A stretch of 64,000 nt of DNA from Natrinema amylolyticus_A (GCF_042678045.1 NZ_JBHUDI010000005.1:124001-188000), one strand, 5' to 3'; positions 1-8,754 are shown, counted from the stretch's first letter. Made by a program: numbers and translations. The notes: generated by a model from the sequence alone, not told the origin.

Positions 1-1
1 T

Positions 2-772
2 GAGGAGGTCTATCACGCCCGCCGGGGGACAGACTGGGACTACGAGGAGGTCTACCGGCGACTGAAAGACGCGGGACTCGATACGGTTCCCGGGACCGCC
101 GCCGAGATCCTCGTCGAGGAGGTCCGCGAGGTGATCTGCCCGGGCAAGATCAGTACGGAGGGGTGGCTCGAGGCCATGGAGGCCGCCGCGTCCGTCGGGC
201 TCGACATGACGGCGACGATCATGTACGGCCACGTCGAGAACGAGGCCCATCGTGCGATGCACCTGCAACGCGTCCGCGAACTACAGGATCGGACAGGCGC
301 GATCACCGAGTTCGTTCCCCTCTCTTTCATCTACCAGAACACGCCGCTGTTCGAACACGACATCGTGTCGGGTGGGGCGAGCACCGACGAGGACGAATTG
401 CTGATCGCCGTCTCGAGACTCTTCCTCGACAACATCGACCACATCCAGTCCTCGTGGGTCAAGTACGGCGACGAGCAAGGATTGAAACTGCTCAACTGTG
501 GTGCCGACGACTACATGGGGACGATCCTCTCCGAGGAGATTACCAAGCGCGCCGGCGGCGGCTACGGCGAATTCCGGTCGTTCGCGGATTACGTCGAGAT
601 GATCTCTTCGATCGGACGCGTTCCCGTCGAACGCTCGACCGACTACGAGACGCGACGGGTCATCGATCCCGACGATCCGCCCTTTGGCCCGCAACTCGGG
701 CCGAAGGCGGACGGAACGCCGCTGCTGACGCGACAAGAACGCGAGACACGAGCGGCTCCTGCCGATGACTGA
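2..772 (+). CDS. cofH: FO synthase subunit 2 CofH (5' truncated by window)
   Basis: This is the C-terminal 256 codons of the radical-SAM enzyme that, with CofG, makes the deazaflavin FO of coenzyme F420. The frame is open from base 2, so the start and the CxxxCxxC iron-sulfur motif lie outside the window. Visible family signatures are ICPGKISTEGW, the TIMYGHVEN segment and the QSSWVKYG...LLNCGADDYMGT segment, which are typical of CofH. The cofG and cofC genes lie 2.6-5.3 kb downstream on the opposite strand, so the pathway is loosely clustered. The family assignment is secure; the only defect is truncation by the window edge. Confidence 0.93.
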   Translation, partial: EEVYHARRGTDWDYEEVYRRLKDAGLDTVPGTAAEILVEEVREVICPGKISTEGWLEAMEAAASVGLDMTATIMYGHVENEAHRAMHLQRVRELQDRTGAITEFVPLSFIYQNTPLFEHDIVSGGASTDEDELLIAVSRLFLDNIDHIQSSWVKYGDEQGLKLLNCGADDYMGTILSEEITKRAGGGYGEFRSFADYVEMISSIGRVPVERSTDYETRRVIDPDDPPFGPQLGPKADGTPLLTRQERETRAAPADD

Positions 773-859
773 TCGAGTCGCGCGCTCACACATGCCACCC
801 GAAGGTGACGGATACGCACGCTGATTGCCGTTCGAGAAAGAAAGGAGTCCGTCCACACC

Positions 860-2107
860 CTACTCGTCCGGTCGCGACCGGATCGGTTCCCCATCGGGGT
901 CGAGAACCCACCACGCGTCGTTGACTCCCTGCCCTCGAGCATCGCCCGGTTCGTCGTCCTGTGCGAAGCCGTATAGCGGCCAGCCGTTCGCCATCACCTG
1001 CGGTTCACCGGACGCTCGCTCGAACGGTTCGAGGTCGGCTCGCACCTCGTCGGCGGCGACTGGATCACCGTCGATGAGCGGCAGCCAGGCATCGGCACAC
1101 GTCTCGTCGCAGGCGCTTGTTGGTTCGCCCTGCGTGTCCTGATCGAACATGTACAGCGTCATCTCGTCCGGGCCGACCAGCACGGCACCGTACTCGGGGT
1201 GGTCCCGGACCTGGACGGTCGGTCCTGCTTCGTCGGCGTCGTCATGTCCAGAAACGCCGTCAGCGAAGCGATCGATGTCGGCGAGCACGTCGCCGAACGG
1301 GACTTCGCTCCGTTCTTGAATCGTCGCTGGGTCGAGCGACGGCGCGTCGAGGATTTCCTGTGGGGTCAGCCACGACCACTCACAGCCCTCGTTTGCTTCG
1401 TTCGTCGCGTTGAGTTCGTGCTCGAGAAACGCCTTGCTAAACGGGGGCAGCAACGGCGGGTCGTCACTCCCCTCGAACGTGTCCTCGTAGGCCGGGACGT
1501 CGTCCGACTCGAGGTCGCCGACGACGATTCGCATGACCATTCCCAGCACGTGATGAGGGCCACAGTACACGTCGTAGAGCCCCGCTTCGGTGAACTCGTA
1601 GAGCCACGCGCCACCGAGGGAGAGCACCGGTGACGAGAACGGTGGGACGCCGTCGGGCACTCGTTGCTGGAAACCCTGTGCGGGATGGTATGCCGTAATC
1701 GTATGATCGGGCGAGTCGACAGTGAACTGCACGACGTCGCCGGTGTCGACGTGAATGCCGGTCGGTTCGAAGTGAAAGAACGGGGGACGATCCGGGTTCT
1801 CCGGGTCGTCCGGCTCGTCGGTGTGGAGTTCGACCTCGTGGTCCGGGGACTGGTCGCCGGAAACGGCATCGGCGTCGGGTATCGCCAGGCCGTAATACGG
1901 GTCGATCGCCGTGCCGTTTGGCTCGGTCCCGTCGGCGGCTGCTGCGTCGGACGCATCGTTACTGCGGGCAGTTGCAAGGCCACTGCTCAGCGAGAGTACC
2001 GCCCCCACACCCAGCGTTTTCAGTAGCGGTCGCCGCTGTGCGTCGAGCCACTCGGCTTCCGATTCGGTGGGCGATTCGTCAGTACGCTCTGCGCCGGATG
2101 GTGTCAT
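860..2107 (-). CDS. Exported blue copper (halocyanin-like) protein with C-terminal PF03640-type repeats
   Basis: This 415-aa protein has a twin-arginine signal (R25-R26 followed by a hydrophobic stretch to about residue 48) and no clear lipobox. Residues about 105-200 form a type 1 copper domain: H135 in HTITAYH, then C182, H185 and M190 in YCGPHHVLGM, the usual Cys-x2-His-x4-Met arrangement. Residues about 305-410 hold two units of the 'secreted repeat of unknown function' type: TLYMFDQDT...CDETCADAWLPL, then GWPLYGFAQDDEPGD...GQGVNDAWW. It is probably a surface electron carrier. The combination with the repeats is unusual, and the partner is not apparent from the neighbours. Confidence 0.85.
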   Translation of the reverse strand: MTPSGAERTDESPTESEAEWLDAQRRPLLKTLGVGAVLSLSSGLATARSNDASDAAAADGTEPNGTAIDPYYGLAIPDADAVSGDQSPDHEVELHTDEPDDPENPDRPPFFHFEPTGIHVDTGDVVQFTVDSPDHTITAYHPAQGFQQRVPDGVPPFSSPVLSLGGAWLYEFTEAGLYDVYCGPHHVLGMVMRIVVGDLESDDVPAYEDTFEGSDDPPLLPPFSKAFLEHELNATNEANEGCEWSWLTPQEILDAPSLDPATIQERSEVPFGDVLADIDRFADGVSGHDDADEAGPTVQVRDHPEYGAVLVGPDEMTLYMFDQDTQGEPTSACDETCADAWLPLIDGDPVAADEVRADLEPFERASGEPQVMANGWPLYGFAQDDEPGDARGQGVNDAWWVLDPDGEPIRSRPDE

Positions 2108-2498
2108 GGTATTACTCCTCCAGGTACGTCCGGCTGCGTCGAATCGATCGATTGGCGGAAAAATAGAGGGTGAGGATCGTTACAGCCTAATCGGGGCATT
2201 CGACCACTGGATCGTCCGCGTCACTGTCCGGGACTGATCCAGACTCTGTGGTGTGGTAACAATTAATGTCCTTTGCGAACGCCGTGACAGCAGTCCGTTA
2301 AACGCCGTGGGTCGCTGGCGGCCGATACGACGGATCAGCCCAGTCCTGGGTGTGGGTTCGGCGTGGCCAACCAGAGCTTATCGTGGGTCCGAAAGATGAC
2401 TGACGACCGGAGTCTCATCGTGCTGGTCGTCTGTGCGAGCAGAGCGACCCGAACCCCCAGCGGGAGGAAGGGTTTCATGGTCGGCGCTGGAAAACTGG
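2108..2498. other. Intergenic region, 391 nt, between divergent genes
   Basis: The stretch separates the copper protein (-) from the deaminase (+). At 2284-2298 it contains TGACAGCAGTCCGTT, which matches the right arm of the dispersed palindrome found elsewhere in the window (for example 40745-40762), but no clear left arm. This looks like a decayed remnant. A 38-codon frame at 2396-2512 has no recognisable features. No RNA gene was seen. Confidence 0.5.
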
Positions 2499-2954
2499 AT
2501 GATGACCACTGACGAATCCTTCGTCCGACGCGCGATCGACCTCTCACGGTCGGCGGTCGACCACGGGAACACGCCGTTTGGCTCGTTGCTCGTCGTCGAC
2601 GACACCGTCGTTCGAACGGCCGAGAACACGACGGTGACCGATGGCGACATCGCCGCCCACCCGGAGTTCAAACTGGCTCGGTGGGCCGCGACGGAACTCG
2701 AGCCGGCCGAGCGCGCATCGTGTACGATGTACACCAGCACTGAACCGTGTCCGATGTGTGCGAGTGCGATCGTCTATGCGGGTCTCGACCGGGTCGTCTA
2801 CAGCGTTTCCGTCGAGTCGCTTGCGGCGGTTCGAGACGACGACGTGATCGAGATTCCCTGCGAGGAGGTCGTCGAGCGGGCCGACGCCGAGACGACTGTG
2901 GACGGGCCGGTGCTCGAGAGTGACGGGCTCGCGGTCCACGAGGCGTTCTTCTAG
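2499..2954 (+). CDS. Nucleoside/nucleobase deaminase (CDA superfamily)
   Basis: This 151-aa zinc hydrolase-type deaminase has the metal motif HPE (H54, E56) and PCPMC (C84, C87), with the catalytic Glu in HPE. The early TPFGSLLV segment is typical of the TadA/guanine-deaminase branch. HPE rather than HAE occurs in part of this family, so activity is expected. The substrate (guanine, cytosine or another base) cannot be read from the sequence. Two consecutive ATG codons (2499 and 2502) could start it; upstream frame extension to 2433 has no family-like residues. It is a monocistronic gene facing the small HalOD1 gene. Confidence 0.85.
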   Translation: MMTTDESFVRRAIDLSRSAVDHGNTPFGSLLVVDDTVVRTAENTTVTDGDIAAHPEFKLARWAATELEPAERASCTMYTSTEPCPMCASAIVYAGLDRVVYSVSVESLAAVRDDDVIEIPCEEVVERADAETTVDGPVLESDGLAVHEAFF

Positions 2955-2999
2955 AGCAGTGAATCGGCCATCGGTAGGTCCTTGTCCGCGGTGGGTCGC

Positions 3000-3242
3000 T
3001 CAATCGAGCGAAGACGGCTCCGGATCGATACGCACCGCACCGTTTTCGACGATCACCTCGCGTCCCGCATACGAGAACTCGATGCACACGTCGTGTGACG
3101 TGAGAGTATCGAGTGCGTCGGGGTCGATGGTTTCATAGAGGGGTGGGAGGTCGGCGATATCACACCCTTCCCTATCCGAAATCGCACTCACGATCTCGTA
3201 CGTCATTGATCCACTCAGACCATTCATCGGACGCTGTTCCAT
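3000..3242 (-). CDS. Small HalOD1-type output-domain protein
   Basis: This 80-aa acidic protein matches the haloarchaeal HalOD1 pattern: a Y-E-I-V-SAI-D helix, an L-P-P-L-Y-E-T-I-D-P-D-A-L segment, then a short beta region ending in V-I-V-E-N-G-A-V. HalOD1 usually sits behind response-regulator or sensor domains; here it stands alone, which is common in haloarchaea. The ATG at 3242 was chosen because a TATA-like GGTTTTACC lies at 3266-3274, the right distance for a leaderless mRNA. A GTG at 3263 would add seven residues. The function is unknown beyond an inferred signalling or regulatory role. Confidence 0.8.
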   Translation of the reverse strand: MEQRPMNGLSGSMTYEIVSAISDREGCDIADLPPLYETIDPDALDTLTSHDVCIEFSYAGREVIVENGAVRIDPEPSSLD

Positions 3243-3265
3243 TATATCGTCGTCCGTTGGCACGC

Positions 3266-3274
3266 GGTAAAACC
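3266..3274 (-). promoter_or_regulatory. TATA-like box for the HalOD1 gene
   Basis: On the minus strand the sequence reads GGTTTTACC, 24-32 nt upstream of the ATG at 3242. This spacing is that of a leaderless haloarchaeal transcript and supports the chosen start. Confidence 0.5.
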
Positions 3275-3395
3275 TTATCCCACTCGAAGATGACGTGTCG
3301 AGAGCTGATATCTGCGTATCACGATATCGGTTCCTGACCGGCCGTCGGGCATCGTCGGAGCCTCTCGAGGGAACGACCGGTCGCTGACCCCCTGG

Positions 3396-4559
3396 CTACT
3401 CCACCGTCGCTGCCGTCTCGTCTCGAAGCACCGACCGATACCGCTTGCCGGCCGGACCGTCAGCCGTGAGCGCGTCCCGGATCGCCGCCGAGAGCCATTC
3501 CCGACCGCCGTCCGCACCGTCGGCGACCCGTTCGTCGAACCCGTCCGGTCGCAGGTCGGCCGGGAGGAATCGCTCGTAGACTGGCAGCCGTTCGCCAAGC
3601 GGTAGCCCCGCGGAATCGGCGATCGCCTCGAGTTCGCGCAGCGCGGGCCACTTATAATCGGGATTGATGTGGTCGTCGGTGACCGGCGAGACGCCACCCA
3701 GATCGTCGACGCCACAGTCGACCAGATCGTTCGCGGGCGCGAGGTTCGGCGGGACCTGTACTGAGATTTCTTCGGGGAGGGCCGCGCGGGCCATCGCCGT
3801 CGCCCGGCGCATCGTCGCGAGGTCGGGAGAGCCGTCGGTCCAGCGCTCGTTGTCCACGACGGGCTGGACGATCACCTCCTGGATGTGATCGTAGCGGTCG
3901 TGTAACTCGCGGATCGCGAGCAGACTCTCGGCGCGGTCGCGCCAGGTCTCGCCGATCCCCACCAGAATCCCGGTCGTGAACGCGACGTCGAGTTCGCCCG
4001 CGTTCCGGATGGTCCGCAGTCGCTGCCCGGGCACCTTGCGCCGCGGCCCGGCGTGGGCCCCGACTTCGGCGGTCGTCTCGAGCATCACGCCCATGCTGGC
4101 GTTGACGTCCGCGACGGTTTCCATCTGCGTGCGCGTCTGGTCGCCTGGATTCGCGTGGGGAAGCAAGCCCTCCTCGAGGGCGACCTCACAGGCCGCACGC
4201 AGGTACTCGTGAATCGAGTCGTAGCCCCACTCCGCGAGCTGGGCGTGAATCTCGGTGTAGCGATCGTCGGGGTCGTCGCCGAAGGTGAACAGCGCCTCCG
4301 TACAGCCCGCGTCCGCGCCGCGCCGGCAGATCTCGCGGACCTCCTCGAGCGAGAGCACGGAGGCCTGTCCCGGCGGGTCGAAGTAGGTACAGTACGTGCA
4401 GGTGTAGCGACAGGCTGTCGTCAGCGGCACGAAGACGTTCCGTGCGAAGGTCAGTTCCGACGGCGCGTCGACGTCGGTCGGGCTGACCGCGAGCAGCTCC
4501 TCGACTGCTCGCTCGTCGACCGTGATCTCGACGCCGTACTCGCTCGCCCCGGGGAACAT
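3396..4559 (-). CDS. cofG: FO synthase subunit 1 CofG (radical SAM)
   Basis: This 387-aa radical-SAM enzyme works with CofH to convert a pyrimidine-dione precursor and tyrosine to FO, the chromophore of F420. The cluster motif is CRYTCTYC (C50, C54, C57), placed early as usual. The segments LFTFGDDPDDRY, NPGDQTRTQMETVADVNASMG and GVSPVTDDHINPDYKWP are characteristic of CofG. Length is normal. It lies 61 nt downstream of cofC on the same strand, so the two are probably co-transcribed in the order cofC-cofG. The start ATG at 4559 gives a full-length N terminus. Confidence 0.95.
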   Translation of the reverse strand: MFPGASEYGVEITVDERAVEELLAVSPTDVDAPSELTFARNVFVPLTTACRYTCTYCTYFDPPGQASVLSLEEVREICRRGADAGCTEALFTFGDDPDDRYTEIHAQLAEWGYDSIHEYLRAACEVALEEGLLPHANPGDQTRTQMETVADVNASMGVMLETTAEVGAHAGPRRKVPGQRLRTIRNAGELDVAFTTGILVGIGETWRDRAESLLAIRELHDRYDHIQEVIVQPVVDNERWTDGSPDLATMRRATAMARAALPEEISVQVPPNLAPANDLVDCGVDDLGGVSPVTDDHINPDYKWPALRELEAIADSAGLPLGERLPVYERFLPADLRPDGFDERVADGADGGREWLSAAIRDALTADGPAGKRYRSVLRDETAATVE

Positions 4560-4620
4560 TACCTCCCTGTGTCGTCGCTCGGATTATAAGCGCTTGGCTT
4601 CGCGGTGTTCGGGTCGACCG

Positions 4621-5322
4621 TTATCGCGTCTCCGCTACCGACGCCTCGTCGCGAACGACGCCGACCCGGCCGTCGCGCTCGTCGAGTTCGAATCCCAACT
4701 CCCGGAGGTACGCGGCTGCGCGATCGTGCTTGCGTCCGTGAACGAGCACCTCGACGAGATCGTCGGGTTCGTCGATGTCCGTTCCCAGCCGGAACGAGTC
4801 GACCGTCTCGAGGCTGGCCCCGACCTCGCGGCCGATCTCGCAGTGATCGAGATAGGAGGCGCCGTGATAGTCGACGGTAAACGCGGGATCGCGAACGACG
4901 AGCGCGTTCGTGCCGCCGGCCCGACCCGGCGCGATCGCTATGTCGGCATCGGCAGTCAGGAGTCGCTCGAGGGCGTCGGGGGTCGCTAGCGCGAGGTCAG
5001 CCATGATGACGGCGACGGCGGCGGCGTCAGTGAAGTCCGCTTTGTCGCCGCCTGCCCACGGCAGTTGCGCATTGACTGCGTCCGTCAACGGCCGGTCGTC
5101 GACCGTGACCGTCGCTGCCGTGGTGACCTCGTCCGAAAGGTCGAGCGCGGCGAGCTCGAGCGGGGCCGTCGAGACGACCGTCGGCTCGTGGCCCACCTCG
5201 ACGATCGCTCGCAGGACGTCCGCGAGCATGGCACGAGCGAAGGCCGCCCGCTCGGCTGGGGAGAGCACGGACTCGAGGCGAGTCTTCGGCGTCTCGGCGG
5301 CGAACGGGACCACGACGCGCAT
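4621..5322 (-). CDS. cofC: 2-phospho-L-lactate guanylyltransferase CofC
   Basis: This 233-aa nucleotidyltransferase activates 2-phospholactate (or an equivalent three-carbon acid) with GTP for attachment to FO by CofD. The N terminus VVVPFAAETPKTRL carries the nucleotide-binding start typical of CofC, and IAIAPGRAGGTNALVV and FRLGTDIDEPDDL are family segments near residues 125 and 190. It lies upstream of cofG on the same strand. cofD and cofE are not in the window. The C terminus is slightly extended with a charged tail of no recognised function. Confidence 0.92.
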   Translation of the reverse strand: MRVVVPFAAETPKTRLESVLSPAERAAFARAMLADVLRAIVEVGHEPTVVSTAPLELAALDLSDEVTTAATVTVDDRPLTDAVNAQLPWAGGDKADFTDAAAVAVIMADLALATPDALERLLTADADIAIAPGRAGGTNALVVRDPAFTVDYHGASYLDHCEIGREVGASLETVDSFRLGTDIDEPDDLVEVLVHGRKHDRAAAYLRELGFELDERDGRVGVVRDEASVAETR

Positions 5323-5474
5323 CTGAGTCTGAGTGGTGTAGTTCGGGCGCGCTCAAAAGCGCGTCGGAGTCCGAGACCGATTCTTCTCGGCCGATCGCAC
5401 GGGTCGGCTCGCTCCTGTGGCCCCCGACACGAGTGCGGCCGCTCGGACCGGCGACCGCAGAACGGAAAAACGGT

Positions 5475-6653
5475 CTAGAACAGCGGTTCGAGCTCGTCCT
5501 CGTCGTCCTCGACGAGTTCCTCTAGGTTCTCCTCGCTTTCGGCCTGGATGTCGTCGATGTTGTCCTGTGCCTCGATGGCGACCTGCTGGAGGCGCTTGAT
5601 CCGCGGGACGTTCGTCACGCCCGAGAGCAGAATCGCCGCGGAGACTTCGGGTTCCTCTCGTGGGAAGTCGCCACCGCGAACTTCCATGCTGCCGGTTTCC
5701 TCCTCGAGCCACTTGCGGCCGCGTTCGATGCCTTTCCGATTGAGGTACTCCGAGGGGCCGGAGAGGACGAGCAGGGCGCGCTCGGTGCCTTCGATCTCAC
5801 AGGGGAGCGTGAGTCGGCCGAGCGCGGCCTTGCGGACGAGGCTCGTGATGCGGTTCGTGGTGTTGGCGGCGTCCAGCCCGTCGTCGCCACCATCGTCGCC
5901 GGTAAACCGAGAGAGGAGCCCACCGCCGGTGTTCAGTTCGACTTCCTCGCTCGCGAAGCCGACGGTCGAGACGCCGCCGCCCGAGAGCGTGTTGATGATC
6001 TCCGAGGAGTCGACGACGCTTTCCGCGACCTCCTGTCCATCGCCGACCTCACCAGCACCGAAGAGGATGCCGAAGCGACGGACGATCTCTTCGTTGATCT
6101 GTTCGTAGCCCCCCTCGACGGACTCGCCGGTCTGTCGCCAGGAGTCGTTGTCGAAGACCAGCAGGTTGTCGACTTCGCGGACGAACGTCTGGAAGGACCG
6201 CGCCGCGTTGAGCGTGTAGATCCCACCTTCGTCCGTGCCTGGGAGAACGCCGAGTCCGTAGACGGGGATCGTGTAGATCCGCTTGAGGTGTTTCGCGAGG
6301 ACGGGCGCGCCACCGGAACCGGTGCCGCCGCCCATACCGGCGACGATCAGGAACGCGTCGACCTCGTGGGTGGGGATCTGGTCGATGGCGTTTTGAACCT
6401 CGTCGATGTCCTCCTCGGCGACTTCCGCGCCGAGTTCGTTGTCAGCACCCACGCCATGGCCCTTTACACGGGCTTGGCCGATGAGTACGCGATTCTCCTG
6501 GGGAATGTTGTCGAGACCGATGAGGTCCGCTTTCGCGGAGTTGACGGCGATCGCCGCGCGGACGATTCCGCTGTTCGTCCGATCGTCGTATTCGAGGAAT
6601 CGATCGACGATTTTGCCACCGGCCTGTCCGAATCCGATCATCGCCAGCTTCAT
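5475..6653 (-). CDS. cetZ: Tubulin-like protein CetZ
   Basis: This 392-aa tubulin/FtsZ-superfamily GTPase is of the CetZ class that controls cell shape and motility in haloarchaea. It begins KLAMIGFGQAGGKIVDRFLEYD and has the glycine-rich tubulin signature GGGTGSG (residues 108-114). The segments KGHGVGADNELGAEVAEEDIDEV and ARSFQTFVREVDNLLVFDND are split here by ordinary CetZ sequence and closely resemble CetZ1 as I remember it. The C-terminal tail is long and very acidic. The ATG at 6653 was chosen over one at 6692 because homology begins there and a TATA box lies at 6699-6707 with a GGAG-type Shine-Dalgarno between them. Confidence 0.93.
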   Translation of the reverse strand: MKLAMIGFGQAGGKIVDRFLEYDDRTNSGIVRAAIAVNSAKADLIGLDNIPQENRVLIGQARVKGHGVGADNELGAEVAEEDIDEVQNAIDQIPTHEVDAFLIVAGMGGGTGSGGAPVLAKHLKRIYTIPVYGLGVLPGTDEGGIYTLNAARSFQTFVREVDNLLVFDNDSWRQTGESVEGGYEQINEEIVRRFGILFGAGEVGDGQEVAESVVDSSEIINTLSGGGVSTVGFASEEVELNTGGGLLSRFTGDDGGDDGLDAANTTNRITSLVRKAALGRLTLPCEIEGTERALLVLSGPSEYLNRKGIERGRKWLEEETGSMEVRGGDFPREEPEVSAAILLSGVTNVPRIKRLQQVAIEAQDNIDDIQAESEENLEELVEDDEDELEPLF

Positions 6654-6698
6654 TGTTTGTAAGGGGGCTCCGTTGGATTGGTACCAGTGCAATAGAGG

Positions 6699-6707
6699 AT
6701 ATAAACC
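6699..6707 (-). promoter_or_regulatory. cetZ promoter (TATA box) and leader
   Basis: The minus strand reads GGTTTATAT, a near-ideal haloarchaeal TATA box about 46-54 nt before the cetZ ATG. This predicts a leader of roughly 20-25 nt. GGAG at 6668-6671 (minus strand) could act as a Shine-Dalgarno. Leadered initiation contrasts with most genes here. Confidence 0.6.
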
Positions 6708-6847
6708 TTGTGCTAAGCTGACTTTCTCGAATGTTTCACTATCACACTAAATAGAACGAACGAGGGGACGTACTCCCGAAACACGGGCGGAAACGTCATC
6801 GTTTCTGTTGGCGGTGTGAAGTGTTTTATATACCGTCGACGACGCCA

Positions 6848-7768
6848 TCACGCCATTCCGGCCGGTTTCGCCCCTCGTGGCGCCCCCTCGAGGTCGAGAT
6901 ACGAACCCAGCGTCGTCAACTCCGCCGGATCGCGGCCGAAGGAAGTCACGTCGTTGTCGGCAACGGTGTTGTCGAACGCGAGCGAACGGGCCTGATCCGG
7001 GCCGAACGGCACGAACGGCAGCGGGCCGGCCGCCGAGAGCCCGACTCTGGCTAGCCCCATCGGGATCGGGACGATCGTGACGTCTTTCCCCTCGGCTTCG
7101 TAGGCCAGTTCCGTCACATCGGCGAGCGTGAGGACCTGTGGCCCGCCGATCTCGTAGGTCTCGCCGACGTGGGTGTCGTCCTCGAGCGCATCGGCTAGCA
7201 TCGGCACGAGATCGCCGACCCAGATTGGCTGGAACCGGGTTTTTCCACCCCCCGGCAATCCCGTCACGTATGGCGTCGTCAGGGTCTTCGTGAAGTCGAC
7301 GAACTCGCCGCCGTCGCCGAAGACGACCGACGGCCGGACGATCGTCCACTCGAGGCTGGAATCTCGGACGGCCCGCTCTGCCTGTCCCTTGGCACGGATG
7401 TAGGCGGTGTCGCCGGTCGGATCGGCTCCAAGCGCGCTCAGCTGGAGGAATCGGTCGACGTCGCCGTCCTCGGCGGCACGGACGAGGTTCTCGGTCCCCC
7501 CCAGATGGACCTCCTCGTGGCTCGTTCCGGCGGGTGGCTGGAACAGCGGCGATAGCGAGACGAGGTTGACGACGGCGTCGTGGTCCGCCACTGTCTCGAC
7601 GATCGAGTTGTAGGCGCTGACGTCGCCGATCGCCGTCTCGACGCCTTGGGGGAGAGTGCCGTCGTCCGGAGAACGTGACAGTGCTGTTACCTCGTGGCCG
7701 CGCTCGGCCAGTTCTACACACAGGTTCGTGCCGATAAAGCCGGTGCCGCCGGCGACGAGGATCTTCAT
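6848..7768 (-). CDS. NAD(P)-binding NDUFA9-like epimerase/dehydratase family protein
   Basis: This 306-aa extended/atypical short-chain dehydrogenase starts with a Rossmann motif, LVAGGTGFIGTNL. It lacks a canonical YxxxK pair; in its place is AYIRAKGQAERAV, as in the NDUFA9/complex-I-associated atypical SDR group. That group often binds NADPH structurally. Further family segments are WTIVRPSVVFGDGGEFVDF and YEIGGPQVLTLADV. The start at 7768 was preferred over 7789 because the Rossmann strand begins at residue 2. It is divergent from the R2-like oxidase gene. The substrate is unknown. Confidence 0.85.
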   Translation of the reverse strand: MKILVAGGTGFIGTNLCVELAERGHEVTALSRSPDDGTLPQGVETAIGDVSAYNSIVETVADHDAVVNLVSLSPLFQPPAGTSHEEVHLGGTENLVRAAEDGDVDRFLQLSALGADPTGDTAYIRAKGQAERAVRDSSLEWTIVRPSVVFGDGGEFVDFTKTLTTPYVTGLPGGGKTRFQPIWVGDLVPMLADALEDDTHVGETYEIGGPQVLTLADVTELAYEAEGKDVTIVPIPMGLARVGLSAAGPLPFVPFGPDQARSLAFDNTVADNDVTSFGRDPAELTTLGSYLDLEGAPRGAKPAGMA

Positions 7769-7875
7769 ACGTGGAATATGATCCTGCACCGATAAATAGG
7801 TGAACGGCTACGTATGCAGCCAGTGGCGAATCGGGTCGACTCGCCGACCCGCCACCACCAGCCGGGATGGGCAGT

Positions 7876-7883
7876 CTTATTTT
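7876..7883 (+). promoter_or_regulatory. TATA-like box before the R2-like oxidase / acyl operon
   Basis: CTTATTTT lies 24-31 nt before the ATG at 7907, matching the leaderless spacing. It fixes that start against an earlier in-frame ATG at 7814. It is the best candidate promoter for the downstream gene run. Confidence 0.55.
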
Positions 7884-7906
7884 CGGGTTCATCAAACAAG
7901 GCTGAC

Positions 7907-8752
7907 ATGCCGCCGGACACACGGGAGACGACGGAGCGATACTTCAGGCAGGCCGTCGAGCGCCACTGGGATCCGTACGCGATCGACCTGACGGCCGACC
8001 GGGAGACGCTCACCGACCTCAGCCGGAGCGCGTTTACGCAGCTACGCGCGACGCTCGCCATGTTCGGCGCGGGCGAGGAACACGTCACCGAGGATCTGGT
8101 GCCGGTCGCTGCGGTCGTCGACGACGACAGCGATCAGCGATTCGTCGCGAGCCACCTCTACGACGAGGCCAGACACGCCGCCTTCTTCGAGCGTTACTGG
8201 GCCGAGGCCGTCAGGCCCGCCACGGAGGCGCGCGGCCTCGAGCCGACCCCGCCGACGGCCGACCGGTGGTTCACCGACGCCTACGAGGAAATCTTCGATC
8301 GGACCGAAACGGCGATGAATCGCCTGCTCGAGGCGGATACGCCCGAAAACCGGGCACGAGCATACTGTCACTATCACCTGACGGTCGAGGGCGTCTTCGG
8401 TCAAACCGGCTTCCACGCCGTCGAATCGACGTTCGGCCCGGAGACCGAGGGCCCGTCGCTTCCGGGGCTGGTCGAGGGGTTCGGCGGCATCCGCCGTGAC
8501 GAGGGCCGCCACGTCGGATACGGGATGGACAGACTCGCAGCCCTCCTCGACAGTGGCGCGGTCGAGCGCTCGCTCGTCGAGGAGACTGTCATGGGCCTCG
8601 CCGAGCCGGTCGACGTCGTCGTCGAGCGGATGGGGTGGCGTCGCCTGCCCGGCCCCGACAGCGGCGACCTCGTGGCGTTCGTCGCCCAGCAGCGTCGCAA
8701 CCGACTGCAGCAACTGTCCGACGGAGCCGCCGACCCGGGGGCCGAGGGCTGA
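7907..8752 (+). CDS. R2-like ligand-binding oxidase (R2lox-type ferritin-like protein)
   Basis: This 281-aa helical protein of the ribonucleotide-reductase R2-like superfamily has all six dimetal ligands: E57 in GAGEEHV, E87 and H90 in DEARH, E161 in HLTVEG, E199 and H202 in RRDEGRH. The residues that form the Val-Tyr ether crosslink in characterised R2lox proteins also seem present: V60 is three residues after E57, and Y156 is five before E161, the same offsets as in the family. Known R2lox proteins assemble a Mn/Fe site and hold a long-chain fatty acid. No R1 gene is nearby, so nucleotide reduction is unlikely. It is the first gene of the ACP/ketosynthase block and is separated from the MDR gene by 2 nt. 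Confidence 0.88.
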   Translation: MPPDTRETTERYFRQAVERHWDPYAIDLTADRETLTDLSRSAFTQLRATLAMFGAGEEHVTEDLVPVAAVVDDDSDQRFVASHLYDEARHAAFFERYWAEAVRPATEARGLEPTPPTADRWFTDAYEEIFDRTETAMNRLLEADTPENRARAYCHYHLTVEGVFGQTGFHAVESTFGPETEGPSLPGLVEGFGGIRRDEGRHVGYGMDRLAALLDSGAVERSLVEETVMGLAEPVDVVVERMGWRRLPGPDSGDLVAFVAQQRRNRLQQLSDGAADPGAEG

Positions 8753-8754
8753 CC

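Noticed and set aside
2396..2512. 38-codon frame before the deaminase gene
   Set aside because: It overlaps the deaminase start in another frame, with no promoter or recognisable features.
7907..8752. Class I ribonucleotide reductase small subunit
   Set aside because: Length (281 aa), the Val-Tyr crosslink pair and absence of a large-subunit gene favour an R2-like oxidase over a true R2.
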